NCBI GenBank assembly: GCA_005883625.1
Contig: VBDU01000076.1
Coordinates: 1 to 64,000, forward strand
Direction of reading: 5' to 3'
DNA length: 64,000 bases
DNA from: Chloroflexota bacterium
GTDB lineage: Bacteria > Chloroflexota > Limnocylindria > P2-11E
The notes below the pieces were generated by a model that had not been told where the DNA came from, did not search any database, and worked only from the letters and a program-made list of their open reading frames with translations. Positions within the stretch are counted from its first letter, which is position 1; every line of letters starts with the position of its first letter. Position numbers and translations under genes: made by a program. Shown here piece after piece: positions 15,548 to 25,139 of the stretch.

Positions 15548-15778
15548 ATGACAACGACCTCGCGTGCCAAGGGTCCCCTTCCGTTCTACCTGGACGATGT
15601 CGTCGTGCTGCGGAAGCCGCATCCCTGCGGCGGCGACACCTGGCGCGTGGTGCGCCTCGGCGCCGACATCGGGCTCCGCTGCACGACGTGCGCCCGGCGA
15701 GTGCTCGTCGCGCGTCGCGATCTCGAGAAGGACTTGAAGCGGTTCGCCGAACGCGGGCCGCTCGCACCGGCCGACTGA
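15548..15778 (+). CDS. DUF951 domain protein
   Basis: A 76-residue protein with the DUF951 signature: [20 protein letters not shown], then [19 protein letters not shown], ending in a basic tail. The HPCG and CTTC cysteines look like a small metal site or nucleic-acid-binding knuckle. DUF951 proteins are found mostly next to translation or division genes in Firmicutes and Chloroflexi; function is unknown. TAGACT ends 8 nt before ATG 15548, so the gene probably has its own leaderless promoter. The MFS gene begins 7 bp after its stop. Confidence 0.88.
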   Translation: MTTTSRAKGPLPFYLDDVVVLRKPHPCGGDTWRVVRLGADIGLRCTTCARRVLVARRDLEKDLKRFAERGPLAPAD

Positions 15779-15785
15779 TCCCGGC

Positions 15786-17105
15786 GTGAACGAGGCGATC
15801 CCAGCCGCTGACCGCGGCGTCCTGCGCAATCGCGCGTTCCTCGCGATCTGGTCGGCGCAGATCCTGTCGCAGGTCGCCGCGAACGCCGTGACGAGCGCGC
15901 TCATCATCCTCGTCGCAGAGATCACGCACTCGAACACGTCGTCGTCGCTCCTCATCCTCCTCGCGGTGCTCCCGGCGGTGCTCTTCGGCATCGCGGGCGG
16001 GGTGATCGTCGACCGCGCCGACAAGCGACTGGTCCTCATGATCACGAACGCGCTCCGCGCGGCCGCGATCGTGCCCTTGCTGCTCTTCGGGACCAGCCTG
16101 ACGGTCGTCTACACCGTCAGCTTCCTCGTCGCGGCGGTCACGATCTTCTTCGTCCCCGCCGAGTCGGCGATGATCCCCGGGATCGTGCGGAAGCGCGATC
16201 TCCTGGTCGCGAACTCGCTCTTCACCTTCACGTTCAACGGGGCGTTCCTCGTCGGCTTCATCATCCTCGCCCCGGTCGTCGTGAGCCTCTACGGCTACGA
16301 GATCCTCTGGACGGTGATCGCAATGATGTTCGCGATCGCCTCGCTCCTGTGCTCCACACTTCCGCCCTCGCCGCCCCCGACCGACAAGCTGTCGCCACGG
16401 GTCGCCGAGATGGCGGTCGCGCAGACGCGGCAGGGGATGGCGGAGGCGTTCCGCTATCTGCGCTCCACACCACTGGTGACTTGGGCGCTCGTGTACATCG
16501 CCCTCACGTACACGCTGGTAGCCGTCGCGGGCGCGCTCGCGCCGGGCTTCGTCCGCGAGGGGCTCAAGGTCGGCGAGCGCAACGTCGTGATCCTGGTGGC
16601 GCCGGCGGGGATCGGCGTGATCTTCGGCCTCGCGCTCCTCAACATCATCGGCCCGCGGATCGGCCGCTCGCGGACGATCGGCGCGGGGTTGATCGTGACG
16701 CTCACCGCGCTCCTCGGGCTGGCCGCCGCCCGGCCGTTCGCGGAGATCTCCCAGCGGCTCAGCGAGCGTGTCGGCGCGGCGGGCCTCGGCGAGGCCTTCC
16801 CCTTCTTCGTCGCGACCGTCGCGGGCACGGCGTTCGTCTTCGGCATCGCGTACTCGTTCGTCACGGTACCCTCGATGACGCTCCTGCAGGAAGAGCTGCG
16901 CGACGACATCCGCGGGCGCGTGTTCGGCGTCCTGAACATGCTCATCTCGGTCTTCAGCCTCCTGCCGCTCGTGCTCGTGGGACCGATCGCCGACGTGTGG
17001 GGCGTCGCCCCGGTGTTCGTCGTCGCCGCAGTGATCGTCGGCGGTGTCTGGGTCGGCGGACGGTCGACTCGCGGAGCGCGCCCGACTAAACTTGTGACCG
17101 AGTGA
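15786..17105 (+). CDS. MFS transporter
   Basis: A 439-residue major facilitator with 12 hydrophobic helices. The family motif between helices 2 and 3 reads GGVIVDRADKRLVL (G...DR..RR type), and the N-terminus NRAFLAIWSAQILSQVAANA is typical of drug/efflux-type members of the MFS_3 group. It probably exports a small hydrophobic compound; substrate unknown. It overlaps the ABC exporter gene by 4 nt, so three transport genes in a row (MFS, ABC, ABC) are co-translated and may deal with the same class of molecule. Confidence 0.88.
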   Translation: MNEAIPAADRGVLRNRAFLAIWSAQILSQVAANAVTSALIILVAEITHSNTSSSLLILLAVLPAVLFGIAGGVIVDRADKRLVLMITNALRAAAIVPLLLFGTSLTVVYTVSFLVAAVTIFFVPAESAMIPGIVRKRDLLVANSLFTFTFNGAFLVGFIILAPVVVSLYGYEILWTVIAMMFAIASLLCSTLPPSPPPTDKLSPRVAEMAVAQTRQGMAEAFRYLRSTPLVTWALVYIALTYTLVAVAGALAPGFVREGLKVGERNVVILVAPAGIGVIFGLALLNIIGPRIGRSRTIGAGLIVTLTALLGLAAARPFAEISQRLSERVGAAGLGEAFPFFVATVAGTAFVFGIAYSFVTVPSMTLLQEELRDDIRGRVFGVLNMLISVFSLLPLVLVGPIADVWGVAPVFVVAAVIVGGVWVGGRSTRGARPTKLVTE

Positions 17106-18940
17106 GCTCCGCTCGCGCCACCTTCTTCCATTACGTCGGCCAAAGCACCGTTCGGCTCGTCATCGGGCTCGTCCTCATCGCCGTCGCGGCGTTCGTGGCC
17201 GTCATCCCGCCACGGATCATCGGGGCGATCGTCGATGACCTGAACCGCGGGGCGGAGCTCGGCGCCATCGTTCAGCTCGCGCTCCTCATGATCGCTCTCG
17301 CAGCCGTAGAGAACGTCGTGCGCGGATTCGGCCGCTTCAACATCATCGATTCGTCGCGCCGCCTCGAGTACCGGATGCGCAACGATCTCTTCGCCCATCT
17401 CGAGCGGATGCACCTCGCGTACTTCCAGCACCAGCGCATCGGCGACCTCATGGCGCGCCTGACGAACGACCTCAACGCGGTCCGCCAGATGACCGGCTTC
17501 GGGATCCTCATGGGGAGCTCGACGAGCCTGGTCGTCATCTTCACGGTCATCTCGATGCTCGGCGTCAGCGTGAAGCTCACGCTCATCTCGCTCGTGCTCA
17601 TGCCGATCGCCACGATCAGCTTCGCCGTCATCGGGCGGCGTGTGAACCAGCGGTTCGAGCAGCTGCAGGCGCGGTTCGGCGATCTCTCGACGAAGGCTCA
17701 GGAGAACTTCTCCGGCATCCGCGTCGTGAAGGCGTTCTCGCAGGAGGAGGCCGAGATCGGATCGTTCGCGACGGTGAACCGCCAGTACCTCGACGGGGCC
17801 GTCGATCTCGCGAAGGTGAACGGGCTCATCTGGCCGGCGATGGCCTTCGTCCTCGGGGTCGCGGTGCTCTCCGTCCTCTACGTCGGCGGCCAGGACGCGA
17901 TCGCGGGCCGCCTCACGATCGGGCAGCTCATCCAGTTCGTCGCGTACCTGAACCTGCTGTCGTGGCCGATGATCGCGCTCGGCGAGGTCACGAACATGTT
18001 CCAGCAGGGCTGGGCCTCGCTCCGGCGGCTGCAGGAGATCTTCGACGCGACGCCGGCCGTCGACGATCCGATCGACGCCGTCACCACGCCGATACGGGGC
18101 GACGTGGAGCTGCGCAACGTGTACTTCGCCTATGGCCAGTCGATCGTCCTGCGGGACGTGTCCTTTCATGTCCCGGCTGGCGGCTCGCTCGCGATCGTCG
18201 GGCACACCGGCGCGGGGAAGAGCAGCCTCGTCAATCTCATCCCGCGGCTCTTCGACGTGCAGCAAGGCGAGGTGCTCATCGACGGCGTGAACGTCATGCG
18301 CTACCCGCTGCAACAGCTCCGGCGCGCGGTCGGCTACGTGCCGCAGGAGACGTACCTCTTCTCCGTGCCGCTGGCGGACAACGTCGGCTTCGGCGCGGAG
18401 GAGCCGCTCACCGCCGCGCAGCTCGACTGGGCCGGGGACGTCTCGCAGCTGAACAAGGACGTCGAGGACTTCCCGGCGCGGTTCGACACGATGATCGGCG
18501 AGCGCGGGGTGACCCTCTCGGGTGGACAGAAGCAGCGCACCGCGATCGCGCGTGCCGTGGCGAAGGACCCACGAGTCCTCATCCTCGACGACGCGCTGTC
18601 CGCGGTCGATACGTACACCGAGGCGGAGATCCTCCGCCGGCTGCGCGGCGTCATGAACGAGCGGACGAGCATCGTCGTCGCGCACCGCATCTCGACGGTG
18701 AAGGACGCGGACGAGATCTTGGTGCTCGACGACGGGCGCATCGCTGAGCGCGGGACGCACCGCGAGCTCCTCGAGCGGAACGGCCTCTACGCGCAGATGT
18801 ACCGGCGGCAGCTCCTCGAGGAGGAGCTCGAGGTCGACGAGGAGCAGGAGGAGCACAGCAAGCGGGTGCGCGCGCAGGATCGCGACGAGCCGTTCGCGGC
18901 GGGGCCGCGCATGGAGCGCCTCGGCGGGGACGGCCCCTAG
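17102..18940 (+). CDS. ABC exporter, permease-ATPase subunit with degenerate catalytic site
   Basis: A 612-residue half-transporter: six membrane helices (residues 1-320, with EKTER-type segment SGIRVVKAFSQEE) and a nucleotide-binding domain with Walker A GHTGAGKSS, signature LSGGQKQRTAIARAV and Walker B VLILDDALSAVD. The residue after the Walker B Asp is Asp instead of the catalytic Glu, the hallmark of the non-catalytic half in heterodimeric exporters such as TM287/288. The next gene supplies the complementary half. Start GTG 17102 overlaps the MFS stop; TAAACT ends 9 nt before it, so an internal promoter is possible. It ends with a 40-residue acidic tail. Confidence 0.92.
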   Translation: MSSARATFFHYVGQSTVRLVIGLVLIAVAAFVAVIPPRIIGAIVDDLNRGAELGAIVQLALLMIALAAVENVVRGFGRFNIIDSSRRLEYRMRNDLFAHLERMHLAYFQHQRIGDLMARLTNDLNAVRQMTGFGILMGSSTSLVVIFTVISMLGVSVKLTLISLVLMPIATISFAVIGRRVNQRFEQLQARFGDLSTKAQENFSGIRVVKAFSQEEAEIGSFATVNRQYLDGAVDLAKVNGLIWPAMAFVLGVAVLSVLYVGGQDAIAGRLTIGQLIQFVAYLNLLSWPMIALGEVTNMFQQGWASLRRLQEIFDATPAVDDPIDAVTTPIRGDVELRNVYFAYGQSIVLRDVSFHVPAGGSLAIVGHTGAGKSSLVNLIPRLFDVQQGEVLIDGVNVMRYPLQQLRRAVGYVPQETYLFSVPLADNVGFGAEEPLTAAQLDWAGDVSQLNKDVEDFPARFDTMIGERGVTLSGGQKQRTAIARAVAKDPRVLILDDALSAVDTYTEAEILRRLRGVMNERTSIVVAHRISTVKDADEILVLDDGRIAERGTHRELLERNGLYAQMYRRQLLEEELEVDEEQEEHSKRVRAQDRDEPFAAGPRMERLGGDGP

Positions 18941-20784
18941 TGGCGCATGGCGGCGGCGGAGGGCACGGCGCCACCGGGTTCTTCCAGGAGGACGAGATCC
19001 TCGGGAAGGCCTACGACGCGCGCCTGACGCGGCGCCTGGTCGGCTACCTCGGACCCTACAAGGCGCTGACGATCCTCTCCCTGGTGCTGCTGCTGCTCCT
19101 TTCGATCGCGCAGATCGCCCCGCCGGTCATCGCCAAGTTCATCATCGACGCGGCCATCGCGCCGGCCGCCGCGGGCACGCTCCCGGCGGACGAGGCCCTC
19201 GCGCGCCTCGGGCTCTTCGGCGCGATCTACCTCTTCGTGCTCGTCGCCGCGGCTCTCCTCCGCTACGGGCAGAGCGTGCTCACCGCGTGGATCGGCCAGA
19301 AGGCGATGTACGACCTCCGGCTCGCCCTTTTCCGGCACCTGCAGTACCTGCCGCTCCGCTTCTTCGACCGGAATCCGGTCGGCAGGCTCATGACGCGGAT
19401 CACGAACGACATCGACGCGCTCACGGACATGGTGCAGCGCGGGGTCGTCGCGATCTTCGGCGACATCTTCATGCTCGTCGGGATCTCGATCGCGCTTCTG
19501 GTCCTCGACTGGCGGCTCGCGCTCGTGACGTTCTGCTCGCTGCCGATCCTCGTCATCCTCACGGCCTACTTCCGCGGGATCATGCGGGAGTCTTTCCGTG
19601 CGATCCGCATCCGCCTCGCGCGCGTCAACGCCTACCTCAACGAGCACCTCTCGGGGATGTCGATCATCCAGCTCTTCAACCGAGAGCGCCGGACGCTCGA
19701 GCTCTTCGACGATCTCAACACCGACCTGCTCCGGGCGAACCAGGGGATGGTCCGCGCGATGAGCATGTTCCAGCCCCTCATCAACTTCACGCGCGCGGGC
19801 ACCGCGGCGGCGCTGTTCATCGCCGGCTCGTACTGGATCCTCGGCGGCGCGATGACGATCGGGACGCTGCTCGCCTTCTGGCAGCTCCTCGAGCAGTTCT
19901 TCCGCCCGATCCTCGATCTGTCGGAGAAGTACAACATCATGCAGGCGGCCATGGCGTCGTCGGAGCGCGTGTTCCGGCTGCTCGACACGCCCGCGACGAT
20001 CGTCGACCCGCCGCACCCGCGGGAGCTCGCGCACGTCCGCGGCCAGGTGCGCTTCGACAACGTGAGCTTCGCGTACAACGAGGGCGACTGGGTGCTCCGC
20101 GACGTGGACTTCACGATCGCCGCGGGCGAGAGCGTGGCGATCGTCGGCGCCACCGGGGCGGGGAAGACCTCGATCATCAGCCTCATCTCGCGTTTCTACG
20201 ACGTGCAGAGGGGGCGCATCCTCCTCGACGGCGTTGACATCCGTGAGCTGCGGCAGCGCGACGTGCGCCGGCACGTCGGCGTCGTGCTCCAGGACCCGTT
20301 CATCTTCGCGGGCACGATCGCGTCGAACATCCGGCTGAACAACACGGCAATCGGCGACGAGCAGGTCCGCGCCGCCGCCCGCTTCGTGAATGCGGACAAG
20401 TTCATCGAGCGGCTTCCCGAGGGCTACGAAACGATGGTCACCGAGCGCGGATCCACGCTGTCCGTCGGCCAGAAGCAGCTCCTCGCCTTTGGCCGGGCCA
20501 TCGCCTTCAACCCCGAGATCCTGCTCGTGCTCGACGAGGCCACGAGCTCGGTCGACACGGAGACCGAGCATTTGATCCAGGACGCGCTCGCGAAGCTGAT
20601 GCTCGGGAGGACCTCGATCATCATCGCCCACCGCCTCTCGACGATCCAGAACGTCGACCGCATCGTCGTGCTCCACAAAGGTCGAGTCGTGGAGATAGGG
20701 ACGCACCGCGACCTCCTCGCGCAGCGCGGTGTGTATCACCGGCTCTACGAGCTGCAGTACCGCGCGCATGAGACCCCTGTCTAG
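18940..20784 (+). CDS. ABC exporter, catalytic permease-ATPase subunit
   Basis: A 614-residue half-transporter with six membrane helices and an NBD with Walker A GATGAGKTS, signature LSVGQKQLLAFGRA (LSGGQ with Val at position 3) and Walker B ILLVLDEATSSVD carrying the catalytic Glu. Together with the upstream half (Asp in that place, canonical LSGGQ) this gives one consensus and one degenerate ATP site, as in TM287/288 and BmrCD multidrug exporters. Start GTG 18940 overlaps the previous TAG by one base. Substrate unknown, probably a lipid or drug. Confidence 0.93.
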   Translation: MAHGGGGGHGATGFFQEDEILGKAYDARLTRRLVGYLGPYKALTILSLVLLLLLSIAQIAPPVIAKFIIDAAIAPAAAGTLPADEALARLGLFGAIYLFVLVAAALLRYGQSVLTAWIGQKAMYDLRLALFRHLQYLPLRFFDRNPVGRLMTRITNDIDALTDMVQRGVVAIFGDIFMLVGISIALLVLDWRLALVTFCSLPILVILTAYFRGIMRESFRAIRIRLARVNAYLNEHLSGMSIIQLFNRERRTLELFDDLNTDLLRANQGMVRAMSMFQPLINFTRAGTAAALFIAGSYWILGGAMTIGTLLAFWQLLEQFFRPILDLSEKYNIMQAAMASSERVFRLLDTPATIVDPPHPRELAHVRGQVRFDNVSFAYNEGDWVLRDVDFTIAAGESVAIVGATGAGKTSIISLISRFYDVQRGRILLDGVDIRELRQRDVRRHVGVVLQDPFIFAGTIASNIRLNNTAIGDEQVRAAARFVNADKFIERLPEGYETMVTERGSTLSVGQKQLLAFGRAIAFNPEILLVLDEATSSVDTETEHLIQDALAKLMLGRTSIIIAHRLSTIQNVDRIVVLHKGRVVEIGTHRDLLAQRGVYHRLYELQYRAHETPV

Positions 20785-22315
20785 ATCGCTCCGCGCTCTC
20801 CTCCTGGCCGTCGCGGTCGCGTGCACGCCGTCGGCGGTCGCGCCGAGCGCGCAGGCGGCCAGGAGCGCGCTCCCGGCGGATCGCATCCAGCTCCTCCATA
20901 CCGACGACATCCACGGCCATCTCGAGGCGGAGACCGTGCGCAGCGGCGCGACGAGCTTCCAGCAGGCCGGGATGGCGGCGCTCGCGGGCCAGGTCTCGGC
21001 GTACCGCGGGCGCGCCCCGGAGCGCACGCTGCTTCTGGACTCCGGCGACGCCTGGCAGGGGACGTTCATCTCGAACGCGAACAAGGGCGAGGCCGTCACG
21101 AAAGCGATGAGCCTCATGCGGTACGACGGGATGGCGGTCGGGAACCACGACTTCGACTGGGGCCAGGACGTGCTCGCGCAGCGCGCGAAGGAGGCGACCT
21201 TCCCATTCCTCGGAGCGAACGTGGTCGACGCGAGCGGGAAGATCCCGGCGTACCTGGCCCCCTACGTCGTGCGCGACGTGGGCGTCGCCAAGGTCGGCAT
21301 CCTCGGGCTCACCTTTCCCGGCGCGGCGGGGATCATCAAGGCCACCTCGATCGCCGGCCTGCGCTTCCTCCCGGCGGCGGAGACCGTGAAGCGATATCTG
21401 CCCGAGCTGCGAGGCTCCGCCGACGTGATCGTCGTCGCGGCCCACATGGGCGCGGCTGATTCCGCGCAGCTCGCGCAGGACGTACCGGACGCGATCGATG
21501 TCATCGTCGCCGGCCACGACCATCAGCCGCTCCGCACCGCGCGAGCGGTCGGCAAGACGACGATCGTCGATGCCGGCGCGTACACGGAGAACCTCGGCCA
21601 CCTCGAGCTCACGCTCGATCCGGCGACGCACCACGTCACCGCCGCGCAGCGCACCGACGAGCTCGTCGCGATCGCGGCGGGCCAGACGAAGCCCGACCCC
21701 GACGTCGCCAGGCTCGTCGAAGAGCGTCGCGCCGACGGGGAGAAGTACACCGCGCGGATCGTGGGAAGGACCGTCGCGGCCCTCGACAACCCGCGGGAGG
21801 AGTGCGGTCTGGGTAACCTCGTCACCGACGCGTTCGTGGACTACGGGCGCGCGCAGGGCTGGAAGACCGACGTCGCCTTCTACAACATGGCGGGCGTGAG
21901 AGCGCCGCTGCCCGCCGGCGAGATCTCGTACGGGAAGCTCTATCAAGTGCTGCCGTTCACGAACACGATCGTGAGCGTGGACCTGTCCGGCGCCGTGTTG
22001 CGCGAGGTCCTCGAGGCGGCGTCGGGGAGCGCGGGCCGCCTCCACATCGGTGGCGGCGCCTGGGCCTACCGCTTCGCGAATCCCGCGGGCCAGCGCGTGC
22101 TCTCCGCGACCGTGGGCGGCCAGCCGCTCGATACGGCTCGCGTGTACCACGTCGCGACGATCGATTACCTCCTCCTCGGCGGGGACGGCCACAGCGAGTT
22201 CGCGAAGGGCACGAACGTGATCTACGGAGACATCGAGGTCGATGTCGTCGCCGCGTACCTGACCGCGCACTCGCCCGTCGATCCGAGGGTCGAGGGCCGG
22301 ATCCAGCAGCGATAG
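20768..22315 (+). CDS. 5'-nucleotidase / UshA-type metallophosphoesterase
   Basis: A secreted 515-residue enzyme that hydrolyses nucleotides or related phosphoesters outside the membrane. After a signal peptide (about residues 1-43, ending PSAQAARSA) come the metallophosphatase motifs IQLLHTDDIHGHL, DSGDAWQGT, GNHDFDWG, AAHMGAADS and AGHDHQPL, then the C-terminal 5'-nucleotidase domain (EECGLGNLVTDAFVDYG; YGKLYQVLPFTNTIVSV), which binds the nucleotide base. The usual HTND reads HTDD, an Asn-to-Asp change. ATG 20768 lies inside the end of the ABC gene (17-nt overlap), so it is coupled. Confidence 0.92.
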   Translation: MRPLSRSLRALLLAVAVACTPSAVAPSAQAARSALPADRIQLLHTDDIHGHLEAETVRSGATSFQQAGMAALAGQVSAYRGRAPERTLLLDSGDAWQGTFISNANKGEAVTKAMSLMRYDGMAVGNHDFDWGQDVLAQRAKEATFPFLGANVVDASGKIPAYLAPYVVRDVGVAKVGILGLTFPGAAGIIKATSIAGLRFLPAAETVKRYLPELRGSADVIVVAAHMGAADSAQLAQDVPDAIDVIVAGHDHQPLRTARAVGKTTIVDAGAYTENLGHLELTLDPATHHVTAAQRTDELVAIAAGQTKPDPDVARLVEERRADGEKYTARIVGRTVAALDNPREECGLGNLVTDAFVDYGRAQGWKTDVAFYNMAGVRAPLPAGEISYGKLYQVLPFTNTIVSVDLSGAVLREVLEAASGSAGRLHIGGGAWAYRFANPAGQRVLSATVGGQPLDTARVYHVATIDYLLLGGDGHSEFAKGTNVIYGDIEVDVVAAYLTAHSPVDPRVEGRIQQR

Positions 22316-23286
22316 ACGACGCGCTCGCGTACGCGCTCACGGTCGCGGCCCATGCCGCCCTCACCGGGGCGAAGGTGCTGCGCGGACAGCGTTCGCGGGC
22401 GGCGGGGCTGTCGACGAAGTCGAGCCCGACCGACATCGTGCTCGACGCCGATCGCGCGTCGGAGGCCGCGGTCGTCGAGATCCTCCGCCGCGAGTTCCCG
22501 AACGATGAGATCGTGGCCGAAGAGGGCGGCGCCGGCGGGCCGCGCGGGGCCCGCGAACCGGGCGGGGCCGCGAACGGTCGACTCGCCGGCGAAGCCGGCG
22601 TGAAAAGGGGGGAGGGAGGGGCAGGGGTAGGGGCCCCTGCGGAGCGAAGCGACTCCCCTGCGAGAGGCAAAACGAAGAAATGGTTCGTCGATCCGTTGGA
22701 CGGGACGGTGAACTACTTCTACGGCATCCCGCACAGCGCGGTGACCGTCGCGTTGGAGGACGAGCACGGTCCCGCGTGCGGCGCGATCGCCGACATATGG
22801 CGAGACGAAATCTTCATCGGCGCGCGCGGCGAGGGCGCGTGGCTGGCGAGGCCGTCGCGCCTCGATGAGTGGCTCGATCCCCAGGCGCACGCGATCCTCA
22901 CCGATTCGCTCACCCGTCTCGCCGTCCGCGATCAGCGCGAGCTCGCGGGCGCGCTCGTTGCCACGGGTTTCGGCTACGTCGCGAAGCAGCGGGACGTGCA
23001 GGCGCGCATCGTCGCCGGCGTCCTCGGCCAGGTCCGCGACCTGCGCCGCCTCGGCTCGGCCTCGCTCGACCTCGCGTATGTCGCGGCCGGCCGCGTGGAT
23101 GCATATTTCGAATCGGTGGACAAGCCCTGGGACTGGGTCGCCGGCGCGATCTTCGTGCGTGAGGCGGGCGGCCGCGTGACCGAGCTCACGCCGAACGACC
23201 CGGCGCATCCGCGGATCGTCGCGAGCGCCCCCGCGATCCACGACGCGCTCCTGGAGCTCCTCGCCCGGGCGGTGAAGGCCGCCTGA
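22312..23286 (+). CDS. Inositol-monophosphatase-family phosphatase with an in-frame insertion; start probably ATA
   Basis: Sequence of the FIG/IMPase family: metal site EEGG (first Glu motif), [11 protein letters not shown] (DPxDGT) and [17 protein letters not shown] (WDxAAG). The N-terminal helix [18 protein letters not shown] lies upstream of the first canonical start (GTG 22375), so the gene must begin near 22312, where ATA overlaps the previous TAG as ATAG, mimicking the ATGA/GTGA overlaps elsewhere here. Between EEGG and WFVDPLDGT about 50 residues of low complexity (Gly/Arg/Ala) are inserted, encoded by hairpin-forming repeat DNA. Likely substrates are inositol phosphates, 3'-phosphoadenosine phosphate or histidinol phosphate. 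Confidence 0.8.
   Translation: MDDALAYALTVAAHAALTGAKVLRGQRSRAAGLSTKSSPTDIVLDADRASEAAVVEILRREFPNDEIVAEEGGAGGPRGAREPGGAANGRLAGEAGVKRGEGGAGVGAPAERSDSPARGKTKKWFVDPLDGTVNYFYGIPHSAVTVALEDEHGPACGAIADIWRDEIFIGARGEGAWLARPSRLDEWLDPQAHAILTDSLTRLAVRDQRELAGALVATGFGYVAKQRDVQARIVAGVLGQVRDLRRLGSASLDLAYVAAGRVDAYFESVDKPWDWVAGAIFVREAGGRVTELTPNDPAHPRIVASAPAIHDALLELLARAVKAA
22531..22680. repeat. Hairpin-rich repeat DNA inserted in frame in the phosphatase gene
   Basis: About 150 bp that separate two family motifs normally ~10 residues apart. It contains a perfect hairpin CGCCGGC-gaa-GCCGGCG (22584-22600), a run of AGGGGGGAGGGAGGGG type, the palindrome AGGGGCCCCT and GGAGCGAAGCGACTCC. Composition (G/A runs) differs from the flanking coding sequence. 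Length is a multiple of three, so the frame is kept. Confidence 0.55.
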
Positions 23287-23338
23287 GGCCTCTCAAGGGA
23301 CCGTGCAGAAGGCCCGGAACTCCTTAGACTTGACCTCG

Positions 23339-23920
<582 letters not shown>

Positions 23921-23923
23921 CCG

Positions 23924-25105
23924 CTGAGCACCGAGACCGGCCTCCGTCGCACGCCCGTCGACCCGTCCACGATCCCGCTTCCCGTCTATGAGGGTGAAGA
24001 GGGGCAGATCGAGGAGCTCATCCTCAACATGGGCCCGCAGCATCCCTCGACGCACGGCGTCCTGCGTCTCGTCCTCAAGCTTGCCGGGGAGAAGATCATC
24101 GAGTGCATCCCGGTGATGGGGTATCTCCACCGCGGCATCGAGAAGATCTTCGAGTGGCGGACCTACCACCAGGGGATCCGCTACGCGGACCAGGCCGACT
24201 ACGTCTCGAACATGCTGAACGAGCACGCGTACGCGGGCGCGATGGAGGCGATCGCCGGGATCGACGTCCCGCGCCGAGCCGAGTTCATCCGTGTGATCGT
24301 CGACGAGATGAGCCGCTGCGCATCGCACCTGGTGTGGCTCGGCACGTACGGTCTCGACGTCGGCGCCACGACCCCGGTGCTCTGGTGCTTCCGGGACCGC
24401 GAGGAGATCCTCGACATGCTCGAGGAGCTCTGCGGCTCGCGGATGAACTTCAACTACTACCGGCCAGGCGGCGTGCTCTACGACCTGCCGCCGGGCTGGC
24501 TCGGGAAGCTGTCGCGGTTCCTCGACCGGTACGAGAAGGACATCACCGAGGACTACGTGACGATCCTCGACCAGAACGAGATCTTCCTCGAGCGGACCGT
24601 GGGCGTCGGCACGATCCCCGCGGACGTGGCCAAGCAGTACGGCGTCACCGGCCCGATGCTCCGCGCGTCCGGCGTGAACTGGGATCTGCGGAGGGACCGG
24701 CCCTACTCGATCTACCCCGAGCTGCGCTCGCTCGCGCCGGTGATCTACGCCGAGGGCGACGCGTACGCGCGCTACCGCGTGCGGCTGGGCGAGATGCGCC
24801 TGGCGATCGCGCTCATCCGCGAGTGCATCGACAAGCTGCCCGGCGGTCCGGTGCGCGCGCGGCTCGGCCACGTGTGGAAATGCCCGAAGGGCGAGGCCTA
24901 CTACACGGTCGAGGGCGCGAAGGGCGAGGTCGGGATCTACATGATCAGCGACGGCCGCAGCCCGAACCCGTTCCGCGCGAAGATGCGCGGGCCGTCTTTC
25001 GTGAACCTGCAGATCCTTCCCTGGCTGCTCCAGGGACGGCTCGTCGCCGACGCCGTCGCGATCCTCGGCTCCATCGACATCGTCCTCGGGGATGTCGACC
25101 GATGA
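23924..25105 (+). CDS. nuoD: NADH-quinone oxidoreductase subunit D (NuoD); start probably CTG
   Basis: NuoD forms the quinone pocket with NuoB. Quinone-site motifs are intact: GPQHPSTHGVLR (the His) and DYVSNMLNEHAY (the Tyr region); the end GSIDIVLGDVDR is the normal C-terminus. The first canonical start, ATG 24029, lies inside the conserved LNMGPQHPSTHG strand and would remove it. The frame is open to CTG 23924, three nt after the nuoB stop, giving an N-terminus STETGLRRTPVDPST. I infer CTG initiation by coupling with nuoB. The hydrogenase-type Cys pairs are absent, so this is a quinone-type subunit. Confidence 0.9.
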   Translation: MSTETGLRRTPVDPSTIPLPVYEGEEGQIEELILNMGPQHPSTHGVLRLVLKLAGEKIIECIPVMGYLHRGIEKIFEWRTYHQGIRYADQADYVSNMLNEHAYAGAMEAIAGIDVPRRAEFIRVIVDEMSRCASHLVWLGTYGLDVGATTPVLWCFRDREEILDMLEELCGSRMNFNYYRPGGVLYDLPPGWLGKLSRFLDRYEKDITEDYVTILDQNEIFLERTVGVGTIPADVAKQYGVTGPMLRASGVNWDLRRDRPYSIYPELRSLAPVIYAEGDAYARYRVRLGEMRLAIALIRECIDKLPGGPVRARLGHVWKCPKGEAYYTVEGAKGEVGIYMISDGRSPNPFRAKMRGPSFVNLQILPWLLQGRLVADAVAILGSIDIVLGDVDR

Positions 25106-25139
25106 GCTGGCGAGGACGCGACAGCGCGAAGGGCGCAGC

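Noticed and set aside
16454-18856. An 800-codon minus-strand frame opposite the MFS and ABC genes
   Set aside because: Antisense shadow: the composition is dominated by D, E, R and H repeats, there are no family motifs, and the plus strand has unambiguous transporter motifs.
18937-21117. A 726-codon minus-strand frame opposite the second ABC gene
   Set aside because: Antisense shadow of the same kind.
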